Assembly (NCBI RefSeq): GCF_000003855.2
Contig: NW_003101677.1
Span: 2,932,742 to 2,996,741 of the forward strand
DNA length: 64,000 nt
Origin: Blastomyces gilchristii SLH14081
Taxonomy: Eukaryota > Ascomycota > Eurotiomycetes > Onygenales > Ajellomycetaceae
Reading direction: 5' to 3'
Position numbers and translations under genes: made by a program
Notes under the pieces: model-generated
What the model was told of the DNA's origin: nothing
Databases searched by the model: none
What the model saw: only the letters and a program-made list of their open reading frames with translations
Shown here: positions 47,942 to 57,479 of the stretch, in pieces
How the letters are laid out: each line of letters opens with the position of its first letter
How positions within the stretch are numbered: position 1 is the first letter of the stretch

Positions 47942-48217
47942 TGTAAGAAGCCTACACTGAATAGATTGGTATAATATATAGATCTTATATAACAAAGAGA
48001 AAAACATTAAAGAAGAAAAAGAAAGAGAAAGTACAAGAATCAGTGATTGAAGTAGATATTTATACATGTATGTGATGATGTACACAGTGGAGCTTCGGGG
48101 CGGAAGAATATACACGCGTTCGTAGCAGCTGAGCATTGATGATTGAGAATGAAGTGATAGGAATCTATGAAGTGTAATGAAATAGTCTATATAATTGATC
48201 GGGCGCAGCCCGCCACA
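47942..48217 (-). repeat. 5' LTR of Gypsy family B copy 2
   Basis: 276 bp, same length as the other LTR; it keeps GGGGCGGAAG and GGGCGCAGCCCGCCACA, so it is less mutated. Confidence 0.85.
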
Positions 48218-48389
48218 GATTCTCATATAAAACTCTCTTAATAATATTACAAATATCTAGATATCTTCTGATAAGATAATATTATGAATATATCACTCTT
48301 ACAAGACTTAGAAGTGAATTACAGTATCAAGTTAGAAAAGAAGAATGATAAAGACTCTGAATTATTATAAGATCTTCTTTATAACATGT

Positions 48390-48890
48390 TTTAAGATGAA
48401 CTTCTTCTCCTTCAAAAGACACTTAATAATCTGTTAAATAAAGAATTTATATACATTAGTAACTCTTCTGCTGCAGCCTCTATTCTCTTTGCAAAGAAAT
48501 CAGATAAAGAACTCTGATTCTGTATAAACTATCAAGAACTGAACAGATTAATAAAGAAGAACTATTATTCTTTATCTCTTATCAATAAAACTCTAGCTCA
48601 CATTGAATAAGCTCAATAATTTACAAAGTTAGATATTATTACTGTGTTTCATAAGATCTGTATTACTAAAGAAGATAAGTCACTTACAGTATTCTGAATA
48701 TAATATAATCTCTTTGAATAAGTGATTACACTCTTTGAACTGGCTAACACCTCTAGTACATTTCAGAAGTATATCAACTGAGCACTTCAAGATTTTCTTG
48801 ATAAATTCATATCTGTGTATCTTGATAACATTCTCATCTTCACTGATGAGTTCAAGAAAGAATATCAAGAATATGTATAAAAGATATTAT
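48390..48890 (+). pseudogene. Gypsy reverse-transcriptase remnant (copy 1)
   Basis: Reads LNNLLNKEFIYISNSSAAAS, LFAKKSDKEL, FCINYQELNRLIKKNYYSLS and VYLDNILIFTDEFKKEYQEY. The active-site YLDD has become YLDN by a G-to-A change, and TGA/TAA stops interrupt the frame. Confidence 0.75.
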
Positions 48891-50099
48891 AATAACTACA
48901 GAAAGCAGAACTACTGATAGACATAGATAAGTGTGATTTTGAGATTAAAAGTACAAAATATCTAGACTTTATCATAGAAGCTGATGAGAAAATTTAAATA
49001 AATTCTGAGAAGATCTCTGCTATTCTTAAATGAAAGGCCTCATGCACTGTGAAAGATGTACAAAGCTTCATCAGATTCACTAACTTCTATCAGTGATTTA
49101 TACAGAACTTCTCAGATATTATAAGATTACTTACAGAACTCACTAAGAAAGACTCAGTATTTTAATAATCAGCAGATACTGAAGCTGCATTTATATAAAT
49201 AAAGAAGATGTTCATTAATATCTCTCTGCTGATAATATTCAATTCTTATTATGAGATAGTTATTAAAGCTGATTTCTCTGACTATATTATAGAAGAAGCT
49301 ATGTTACAATATAATAATGAAAATGTCTTATAATCATGTATCTTCATGTCTAAGAAACTGAGTCTCACTGAATGCAATTATAAGATCTATAATAAGAAAC
49401 TTTTTATAATTATACACTGTCTAAAAGAATAAGACTCTGAACTTCAAAGTGTCTTCAAATTTAAGATAATCACTGATTATAAGAATCTCAAGTATTTCAT
49501 AATTACTTATAAGCTTACTGAATATCAGATGCAATGATCTGAGCTATTAAGTCATTTTCATTTCACTATACACTATTACTCTGACAGTCAGAACTTGATA
49601 ATAGATACTCTCTTATAGTAAGAGTAAGATATATCATCTGATGTACCAGATATACATTGAATGAACTGAGAATATCAGCTCTTGAATCTGAAGATATTAG
49701 TTGATCATAATGAGATTACTTATAACACTATATACATTTCACTGATCAGAATATCTTCTGAATTTATACTGAATAAATTGTAATACATAACAGCTTAAAC
49801 TAATGAACTTCTTTAAGCACTCACTGAAGTAGTATGTTAAGAAGCACTCTGATTCTTCTCAGAACTACATATAAGAACTGACATCTCAGAATACTTAATT
49901 GATGATAATAACACTCTGTGATTCTGTGAATAACACTGAGTTCTCTACTTCAAACTCTTACACACTTATATAATGCAAGAGATGCATGACTCTTATATAA
50001 TCAGTTATTTAAATTATGAATAACTGTACTGAATAATCTTCTGAGAATTCTACTGATCTGAGATATGAAATAGTATCAGACATTTTATCTGAAACTATA

Positions 50100-50620
50100 A
50101 TTATTATTCTTCTGTTATCATATGAAAAAACTGTAGAAAAGACTTACTGAAATTACTTAATATCTCTAATAGAATCTGATGAAATATAATAATTAACTTT
50201 ACTATTAATCTTTCTAAGAGTAAGAGTTGTAGAAACATTCTGATCATTATGAATCAATTGAGCAAAGATGTAATATTGAAATCTTATAATAAGATGAATA
50301 CTGAACAAGTCACTGAAGCTTTTCTACAGAGCTCATTCTATTGAATGCATGAATTATCAAGATATATAGTATTGAATTGAGATCATTAATTTATGAGTGC
50401 TCTGAATAAGAATCTGTCAAGCTTTCAAGATTATACACTGTTTGTTAACTGTCTATCACTCTGAGACTGATAATACATCAGAATAAATAATTCAGACTGT
50501 AAAGAATTATCTTTATAAGTTCTGTAATTATTTATAAGATGATTAATATGACGTTCTTCTACATACTGAAGTCACTATCAATGACTGAGATGTTATTTCA
50601 ACAGATGTAAGCTCATTCTT
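50100..50620 (+). pseudogene. Gypsy integrase remnant (copy 1)
   Basis: Reads FIINLSKSKSCRNILIIMNQ, LSKDVILKSYNKMNTEQVTE, AFLQSSFYWMHELSRYIVL and SALNKNLSSF, matching the order of Tf1/Maggy-type integrase cores. The catalytic Asp after ILII has become Asn. Confidence 0.6.
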
Positions 50621-51059
50621 TCTCACATATAAATATTACATGAAGATATTGAATCTTCTAGAGATTATACATTTCACACTGAATCTCTGCAGTTCAATTC
50701 AGATTGCTGATAATATAGTGACAAAGCTCTGAGACACTCACAACTGAGTGAAAGTCTTCATAGTGAGTACTAAACAGAATTAAGAAGACTGAACTAATAT
50801 TCACTGAGATCTCACTGAGTAATATGAGATAGAAGATCTGATATGATTAAATCTTAAGAATATACAAATCACACACTTATCTTGTACACTGGATTACTGC
50901 CATATTAAATATAAAGTCATAGAAGTCTTAGACAGTTATAATTACTGTCTTAACACATCATCAGAGATTTATAATGTCTTTCATATAAGCTTACTTCATC
51001 ACACTGTCACTGATCTGTTTCCTTCTCAACTGACTTTCAATTGACAGTCATCAGAGATC

Positions 51060-51190
51060 ATAGAAGAAGACAATGAACTTGAGTGAGAGATTGAAGATAT
51101 TCTCAATGAGAGACTCTGCAGCTGCAGTTGACAATATCTTATAAAATGAGTCAGCTATGATTACTCAATCTAGACTCTGAGCTTCATACT
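51060..51190 (+). pseudogene. Chromodomain remnant at the C-terminus of the Gypsy integrase
   Basis: Reading TGA as the original Trp, the frame gives an EIEDILNERL strand followed by QYLIK-x-VSYD, the chromodomain pattern of chromoviruses (E-V-E-x-I-L-D ... Y-L-V-K-W-x-G-Y). It places family B with the chromodomain Gypsy elements. Confidence 0.6.
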
Positions 51191-51245
51191 ATTCAAAACA
51201 GCAACTCTTGACTGATGAGAACTGCTTCTGAAAAGAAAGAATTAA

Positions 51246-51505
51246 TATGATGAGCTGTACCTGATTAATTATATAAACTATTCTGTTACCCTTCACAGAT
51301 TTCTATCACTCTGATTCTCAATTGCTGATTCTTGGCTGAAAAATCTCTACTGCTCTGATTCTCAGTCACTGATTCTCAGCTGAAAATCTACAGAATTTCT
51401 ATTCTTCTGCTCTGAAGCTTCACTGTGTACATCATCATATATATGTATAAATATTCACTTCAATCACTGATTCTCACACTTTCTCTTTCTTTTCTTCATA
51501 TTATA
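51246..51505 (+). repeat. 3' LTR of Gypsy family B copy 1 (partial)
   Basis: Matches the reverse complement of the 42570 and 47942 LTRs, including the segments around TATAAATATTCACTTCAATCAC and CTCACACTTTCTCTTTC. It loses similarity near 51505. Confidence 0.65.
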
Positions 51506-51722
51506 GATAGATATAATAATGATTATTAATTAATTTTTAAAGATTACTATATTTAAAATATTTTCTTTACAGTGTGATTTTTCATACACTGTGATGCACT
51601 CATTAGAGAGAGTGAGTAAGCATGACATAGTTAAGATATAGTTCTTATATAATAAAAGTGAAAAATATTAGAGAAGAAAAGAAAGAGAAAGTATGAGAAT
51701 CAGTAATTAAAGTAAATATTTA

Positions 51723-51761
<39 letters not shown>

Positions 51762-51769
51762 CTCTCTAT

Positions 51770-52150
51770 ATATTATAGAAAAACCAACTTTTCTGAGTAA
51801 AATGCTCTGTAACATGATCTCACATGATATCACATGCATCTTATTAAATTTATAAACAGAATTTATATTCTTTATACTCTTCTCTACATTCATTAATATG
51901 CTCTATTTATTATAGAAAAACCAACTTTTCCATGTAAAAAACACTGTAATGTGAGATTATATACATTCTATCAAAAATATTTAAATATTCTGACTTATAT
52001 AGCTCAGATAAATCTTCAAATCTTCATTCTTTTTTTTATTCTGCTTCTTTTATACATTCTCTACAGTACTTATATTTCTTATACTCTTCTCTATATTTAT
52101 TTTATCAAATACTCTGTAACATGATCTCATGTGATATTATATACACTTCT
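51770..52150 (+). repeat. Partly tandem AT-rich segments
   Basis: TATTATAGAAAAACCAACTT occurs at about 51772 and again at about 51909, each followed by a related stretch. A TCTGTAACATGATCTCA segment recurs near 51810 and 52111. Origin unknown. Confidence 0.6.
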
Positions 52151-52209
52151 TTGAATTCAGATGAGATTAAAGAGCTGACTCTGTAGTAATGTAGTCTGTA
52201 CAGCTCTGA

Positions 52210-52880
52210 TTAATCTGATAATAATAATGAAGATGATACAGAGTGAAAGAGAGTGATTAGAGTGATAGAGATGATCAGAGTGATAAGAGAGAGATAGAGA
52301 GTGAAAGTAGTAGAGAGGGCTGCAGAGTGATAGAGATGATGATAGTGATAGAGAGAGTAGAGAATGAAAGAAGTGATAGAGAGTGAAAGAGAGAGTAGAG
52401 ATGAAGAGAGTAAAAGAAGTGAAAGAGAGAATAAGAAGAGATAGAGTGAAAGTGATAGAGAGAAGCTGCGGGGTGATAGAGGTGATGATGATGATAGAGA
52501 GAGTAGGAGGTGAAAGGGGTGATAGAGAGAGTAAGAGGTGATAGAGGTGATAAGAGTGATAAGAGAAGGTAGAGGTGAAGAGGGTGAAAGAGATGATAAG
52601 AGAGAGTAGAGTGAAAGTGATAAAGAGGGCTGCAGAGTGATAGAGATGATAGAGACAGTGATGATGATAAAGAGAGTAGAGGGAACTACAGAGTAGTAGA
52701 GATAGTGATGATGATGATAGAGAGAGTACAGTGAAAGTGATAGAGAGGTGCTGTGAGACAGTAGAGACAGTGATAGTGATAAAGAAAGTAGAGAATGAAA
52801 GAGGTGAAAGAGGTGATAAGAGAGGTAGAGATAGAAGAGTGAAAGTGATAGAGAGAGCTGTGCAAGCAGCAAAGCAAGTG
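52210..52880 (+). repeat. GATAGAG/AGTGATAG purine minisatellite
   Basis: About 670 bases of short degenerate units (AGTGATAGAG, GTAGAGTGAAAG, GTGATGATGATAG) with almost no C on the plus strand. A Ser/Leu-rich minus-strand frame of 220 residues across it is a product of the repeat. Three GGGCTGCAGAGTGATAG-like or CTGCGGGGTGATAG-like units stand out and retain GG. Confidence 0.7.
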
Positions 52881-52901
52881 TAAGTAAGTGTTTAATGCTT
52901 G

Positions 52902-53280
52902 TTATTATTATTATTATTATTATTATTCTTTTATTATACTTATATACAAGTGAAGCTTATAATGAGTTCTTGCATGATATTAAATACAGATCAAGTATTG
53001 ATTATATAGAAGAAAATACAGGTGTTGAGATCATATCAAGATAATAAGAATATAGAAAAATATAAAGAAGTGATAATTAGATACATACAATAATAACTTT
53101 TCAGCTCAGAAATATAGAGTGATTCATTGAAGTGATTTATACATCTCTGTATTTATTAGAAATCTGAGATACTTGAGTTCTGAATTTAATATATTCTCTG
53201 CAGATTTTGAACTCATGTATCTTGATTTCTCATGTCAAGACACTACTGAGTGACTGTATTAATCATTCAGTCACTGAAGC
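52902..53280 (-). mobile_element. tRNA-derived SINE (copy 2, heavily mutated)
   Basis: Aligns along its whole length with SINE copy 1 (32925-33303) and has the same orientation and (AAT)n tail. Differences are almost all C-to-T or G-to-A, plus one indel of about eight bases in the head near 53250. Box B has become GTTCAAAAT. Confidence 0.8.
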
Positions 53281-53601
53281 AGATATTTATATATATACAA
53301 GATAAAGCTTTGAGATGAGAGAATAGAAACTCTATATGTTTCTCAGTTAAGAACTAATAACTGAGAATCAGAGCTTTCAGCAGAAATCTATAAAGTGTAA
53401 TAAAATAATATATTAATTGAGTGTAGTCTACTATATTAGTTCTCTCTTTTCAGAAGCAATAGAATTATGAGTGTATAATTTTCATTAATCAAGTACTGCT
53501 GTTTCAGATAATACAGAGCTTAAAGTTCAGATTAGATAATTATAGCTGACTTATTTTATAAAATATTACCAGTTACAGCTATGAAATATTTTATTAAGAA
53601 T

Positions 53602-53912
53602 TATGACAGACTGTATCTGATCAATTATATAGACTATTTCATTAGACTTCATAGATTCTACTGAAAGCTCTGATTCTCAGTCACTGATTCTCAGTTAAAA
53701 AACTCATGAAATTTCTATTCTTTCACTCTGAAGCTTTATTATATACACAGAATTTCTATTCTTTCACTCTGAAGCTTTACTATATATGTGTATAAATATT
53801 CACTTTAATCACTAATTTCTGTACTTTCTCTTTTTTTCTTCTCTAATATTTTTTACTTTTATATTATAAGATCTATATATTATATTGATCTATTCAGTGT
53901 AGATCTCTTACA
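53602..53912 (+). repeat. 5' LTR of Gypsy family B copy 3 with internal duplication
   Basis: About 311 bp instead of 276. The extra length comes from a tandem duplication near 53725-53790, where AATTTCTATTCTTTCACTCT occurs twice. Confidence 0.6.
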
Positions 53913-55300
53913 CTTAAAAAACATTCATCATCTTCTTATTAAAAATGATTATTCATTGAGAAGATATCTGAACGTGTAATAATATATAAGAAATAGAGAA
54001 ATGATTAATTAGTTAAGTGAATACTAAGTCTCTATATAGAAGCTTACTCATCAGTCACTCTGATCTTGTAATAAGATCTTATAAAGATAATAAAATCTTA
54101 TAAGAGAATATCAGTGAAAGATCTGAGAGTTCTGATATCTTAGATGTATAAGATATTTATATGATTACATTCTTTCAATTCTGCAGATAATATACATTCA
54201 ATGAATGATACAGCTATATCTATCAATAATATGAAAGAACTCTTAAATATGAGTATAAATACAGTGTCACAGTGACTCTGAGCAATGTTGAAATTATAAC
54301 AGTAATAGATAGCTGATATACATGTGACTCAACAATATTAATACAAGAAAATTGAATGATTATCTTAACTAAGAATCTCTGTACAAGCAATTTCAACACT
54401 GACTGAATCAGATATAAATATGTAAGTATTAAAGAAATATTTAGATGCTTCTACATATTTTAATACTTCTGATCTCACTCTCTATTCATTATAAAGATTG
54501 ACAATGCTTGTAAAACTAAGTGTAGATGAAGATGTCATCAGTTCATTAATCAATCAAGATTAATATATCAATGAATAATTGAAGAATTGCATGAGATAGA
54601 AGTTTCATTCATGAATAAAAGTATGTGAATCAGCATTGTGAATATCTGATAATATTAGCAAATATCTTGATATTCTGTTTTGAGACACTGCTATGCAACA
54701 GAAAGTATTAGATGGATTTCAGAGTGTTTAATCAAGAAACACTTCTCTTATAACATTCATCTCTAACTTTAATATCAAGATTCTAGAATCAGGTAATTAA
54801 TCTTGAGAGAATTGAATAAAGATTAGTATGCTTAAGAAGACATTAACTTTCAAACTCTTACAGACTCTTTTAAGTGTAGATAAAGACTCTACTTATAAAG
54901 ACTTCTGTATATAACTCTGAATATTGAATAATTATCTGATCAAGCTCAAGAGTATACAGAATAGTAGCAGAAGATATTACATCTCAGCTACTTATACATC
55001 TACACTAAAGAATGACAATGCAGATGTTATGAATTAAGTGAACTTAAATATCTATATATAAACAAGAGTCTTCATCACTTAAATAAATTTCTGAGTCTCT
55101 GAAATTGCTTCTGAAGAAGTCATCAGTCAACATCAATAAGAAGTGTGCATCAATTATAACTGATCAGAATATATTACTTTTAACTGCTAATCAGTCTATA
55201 TATCTCCTCATTTAATAGAAAGATCAATATCAGCAGTCTGTATCAATTACATTGCACTGAAGAAAGATTTAGAAGATAACTACAAGAATACTTTCATAAA

Positions 55301-55313
55301 ACAGAGAAAAGAT
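55301..55313. repeat. Target-site duplication, left copy (LINE)
   Basis: ACAGAGAAAAGAT, repeated at 57176-57188; in the uninterrupted Gypsy copy 2 the same site occurs once. Confidence 0.8.
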
Positions 55314-57175
55314 ATATAGCCTGTATTATCTCAGTAGCTGATCATGGAGTTCAAGTTTGATGAAATAATCAAGAAAATTTCACTGAACTCTTTCAAAGTC
55401 TGTAAAACAGAGCTTTGAGAAGAATTCTGAGAGCATTCAAATCATCTTCTATTAAAGCAATGGAAATTGAAGCTTCAATTATCTCTTCTGCTATTAGATT
55501 TGAAAAGACCTGTATGAACTATGCTCTGAGAGTTATAAAGATAAGCTCAAATCATATAATCAGAGAAAGAGTCTCTTCTTCATTTCCATCAATTAACTCT
55601 GAAAATGAACTGAATTGAAATAGATTTCTTGATTGAAATGAAAATAATTCTTCAAAGAAAATTGCTTCTCAACTGTACAGACTATCATTGATTAAAAATC
55701 AATTTTCTTCTTTAAATGTTGAAAAAGTTGATCATGAGAAGTTATCTCTCTGAAGAGAAAAGCTTGAATCTCTTATAGACTTGTAAATAAGTGAACTATC
55801 TAAAGAGAAAGAATATGAACAGCATTTGAAGAGAATTTCTACAATCAATATAAAAGACTCTATTCTGATTTATTCAGATGACTTGAAAAATGAGAATTTG
55901 AATAGATTAGACACAGGCATTGTTTATACTGAAGATAACATTAATTTTATCTCAGATTTCTGAAATTTAGGCTGTGAATCTGAAGTCTTTGACGCTGAAC
56001 TATTTGCAATAGTGAAAGCTTTCAAACTTATTGAAATAAAATCTCATAAAAGAGAAAATAGTTTAAAAGAGACATGAATATTCTCTGATAGTCAAGCTGC
56101 TTTAAAAAGACTTAGAAATAATCAGATTCATAATGATCAAATGAATCTTGAACTGATCTTAAACTTCATTTTAAAGATTTAAAAGAGAAGAATATCAAAG
56201 CTGATAATTCATCTGCACTGAGTTCCTGCTCATATAAATATTCATAGCAATGAATTGGCTGATTCAGCTGCAAAAAAGAGTTCAGAATTCAGCAGATCTA
56301 TTCAAAAAATTATGTTCTGGTCTTTTATAAAGAGAAAAATAAAAGAATCTTGTTTAGACAAGTGAAATGAAAGCTGGCAGAAACAAAAGAAGAGTATACA
56401 TTATTCAAGATTTGAAACAAAGCCCAAGTGAAAATCTTGTTCAATTAAATGTAAAAATAAAACATTCTCATCTATAATACAGCTGAAACTAGGACATGGT
56501 TATTTTAAATCTTATATGCAAAGATTTGATGATAGATTTGATTCAATAGAATGCTCAGTCTGTAATGCAAATGAGAATCCTGAGCATATTATAATACACT
56601 GTGCATTATACAATAGTCTCAGAGTCAGATTGAAAGAGAAGTATAATCTAAATCAATTAAATATAAGCCTCTTATTCTTAACTGAGACAGGAATTAAATA
56701 CTTAATAGACTTTCTATCAGAAACTCAAGCAGCTACAAGAAAATGGCTGAATTCAGAAATATCTGAATATGAAGAGGAGGAAATTGATCAGATATAGTCT
56801 GTTAAAACAGCTATATACTATCTTTTGATAATTTGTTTTATTACAGTCTCTCTTTATTTTACTTTACTTTTTCCTTTCTATTCTTTGCTTTCTATCTATT
56901 TAATGTGTCTATCTTTAAGACTGTGTTCTCTTTTCTTTTGTCATGATATTGTCAAAAGGTTTTAAAGTATCAGAAGATGTTAAAATACTGCAATTTATAA
57001 ACAGTTTTTGTATTCTGGGCTGGAATTTTCTGATTTTGCATATCTGAAATTTGTGAATGTATAATAGTTAACTTTATAGATATAGGAAAAACCCTGAGAA
57101 CTTTTAGTTCTCAGGTAGATGTCATAGTCTCTGACTGCATACATCTATAATTGAAGAAGAATAATAATAATAATA
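55314..57175 (+). mobile_element. 5'-truncated Tad-like LINE retrotransposon
   Basis: 1,862 bp inserted in Gypsy copy 3, with a 13-bp duplication and an (AAT)n tail at 57158-57175. Starting within the 3' part of the reverse-transcriptase region, it carries a C-terminal RT segment (ILRAFKSSSIKAMEIEASII), an RNase H domain (PAHINIHSNELADSAAKKSS near 56225-56280), and a C-terminal Cys-rich segment (SVCNANENPEHIIIHC). The last frame is open for 93 residues. The 5' truncation is typical of target-primed insertion. Stops are few and mostly TGA, so it may have inserted later than its host Gypsy. Confidence 0.8.
56190..56797 (+). pseudogene. LINE RNase H and zinc-knuckle C-terminus
   Basis: RNase H ending H-x-PAHINIHSNELADSAA, then GHGYFKSYMQRF and CSVCNANENPEHIIIHC (CCHC pattern). 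It ends at a TAG at 56795-56797. Two internal TGA codons replace Trp. Confidence 0.7.
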
Positions 57176-57188
57176 ACAGAGAAAAGAT
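57176..57188. repeat. Target-site duplication, right copy (LINE)
   Basis: Same 13 bases as 55301-55313, directly after the (AAT)n tail. Confidence 0.8.
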
Positions 57189-57479
57189 TAGCTTCTGTTC
57201 AAATTCATAAACAGAAGCTTGAAGAGATTGAACAATAATAATTTAAAGAGAAAATAACAATGAATGCAATTCTTGTATCTACTATAATCAATAACATGTA
57301 TAATATGAAAGTCATAATAGACAGTGATCTATGTCACTATACAATGATGAAATCTTCAGTTGTAAGATATTATAATCTTCAGTGTATTCTCTTGTTAAAA
57401 CTCTGACTTCTTGCAGAATTTCATGATTTAAAAGACATTCACACTCATTACATGATAAAACTAAACATAGATATCTGTA

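Larger units (their letters stand above)
42570..48217 (-). mobile_element. Complete Gypsy insertion, family B copy 2 (nested)
   Basis: Two 276-bp direct repeats, 42570-42845 and 47942-48217, both start TGTA and end CA, and the element is flanked by the 5-bp duplication GATTC (42565-42569 and 48218-48222). It lies in the opposite orientation inside copy 1. Minus-strand remnants in order: protease (AMIDSSLYYYAMIKSS, about 46350-46480), reverse transcriptase with AYLNDILIF near 45285-45325, and a chromodomain-like end near 42950-43060. No frame is intact. Length 5.65 kb. Confidence 0.85.
42050..51520 (+). mobile_element. Chromodomain Gypsy retrotransposon, family B copy 1 (interrupted)
   Basis: Plus-strand Gypsy pol split by a nested element (42570-48217). 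Left part: protease, MYNMKVMIDSDLCYYAMIKS at 42050-42110. Right part from 48223: reverse transcriptase, RNase H, integrase, a chromodomain, and a 3' LTR from about 51246 in the orientation opposite to the LTRs of copy 2. The 5' LTR and gag are missing on the left, where the hAT element abuts. All reading frames carry many stops. The 3' LTR diverges from the family consensus after about 51505. Confidence 0.75.
51725..53280 (-). mobile_element. Composite insertion: SINE copy 2 with a second insertion in its tail
   Basis: Inserted into an LTR between AAATATTTAT (51715-51724) and AGATATTTAT (53281-53290), a probable 10-bp duplication with one G-to-A change. It begins with (ATT)n at 51725-51765 and ends with the SINE head. 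The SINE's own (ATT)n resumes at 52902, so about 1.1 kb of other DNA sits within the tail repeat. Confidence 0.55.
51620..53601 (-). mobile_element. Gypsy family B fragment, copy 4, with insertions
   Basis: An LTR in the orientation of copy 2 begins near 51620-51640 and continues at 53281 after an insertion, ending near 53435. The internal 3' end of the element then continues to the next LTR at 53602 (same TTCAGAAGCA and CTGCTGTTTCAGATAA segments as after 42845). Heavily mutated. Confidence 0.6.
53602..57479 (+). mobile_element. Gypsy family B copy 3, 5' half (interrupted by a LINE)
   Basis: 5' LTR at about 53602-53912, then an internal region matching the reverse complement of copy 2 (downstream of its 5' LTR), gag-like sequence with a CCHC-like region near 55150-55300, and protease at 57297-57420. 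A LINE occupies 55314-57175. Similarity ends near 57479, where other DNA begins. No frame is intact. Confidence 0.7.

Noticed and set aside
52210..52872. 220-residue Ser/Leu-rich ORF
   Set aside because: Translation of the purine minisatellite; no complex sequence within.
51725..52940. CRISPR-like array of regularly spaced repeats
   Set aside because: Units are degenerate and contiguous without unique spacers, and the genome is eukaryotic.
32912..55313. ACAGAGA shared by the SINE and LINE target duplications as a common endonuclease site
   Set aside because: In sense orientation of the two elements the shared bases fall at opposite ends and strands, so the similarity is probably chance.
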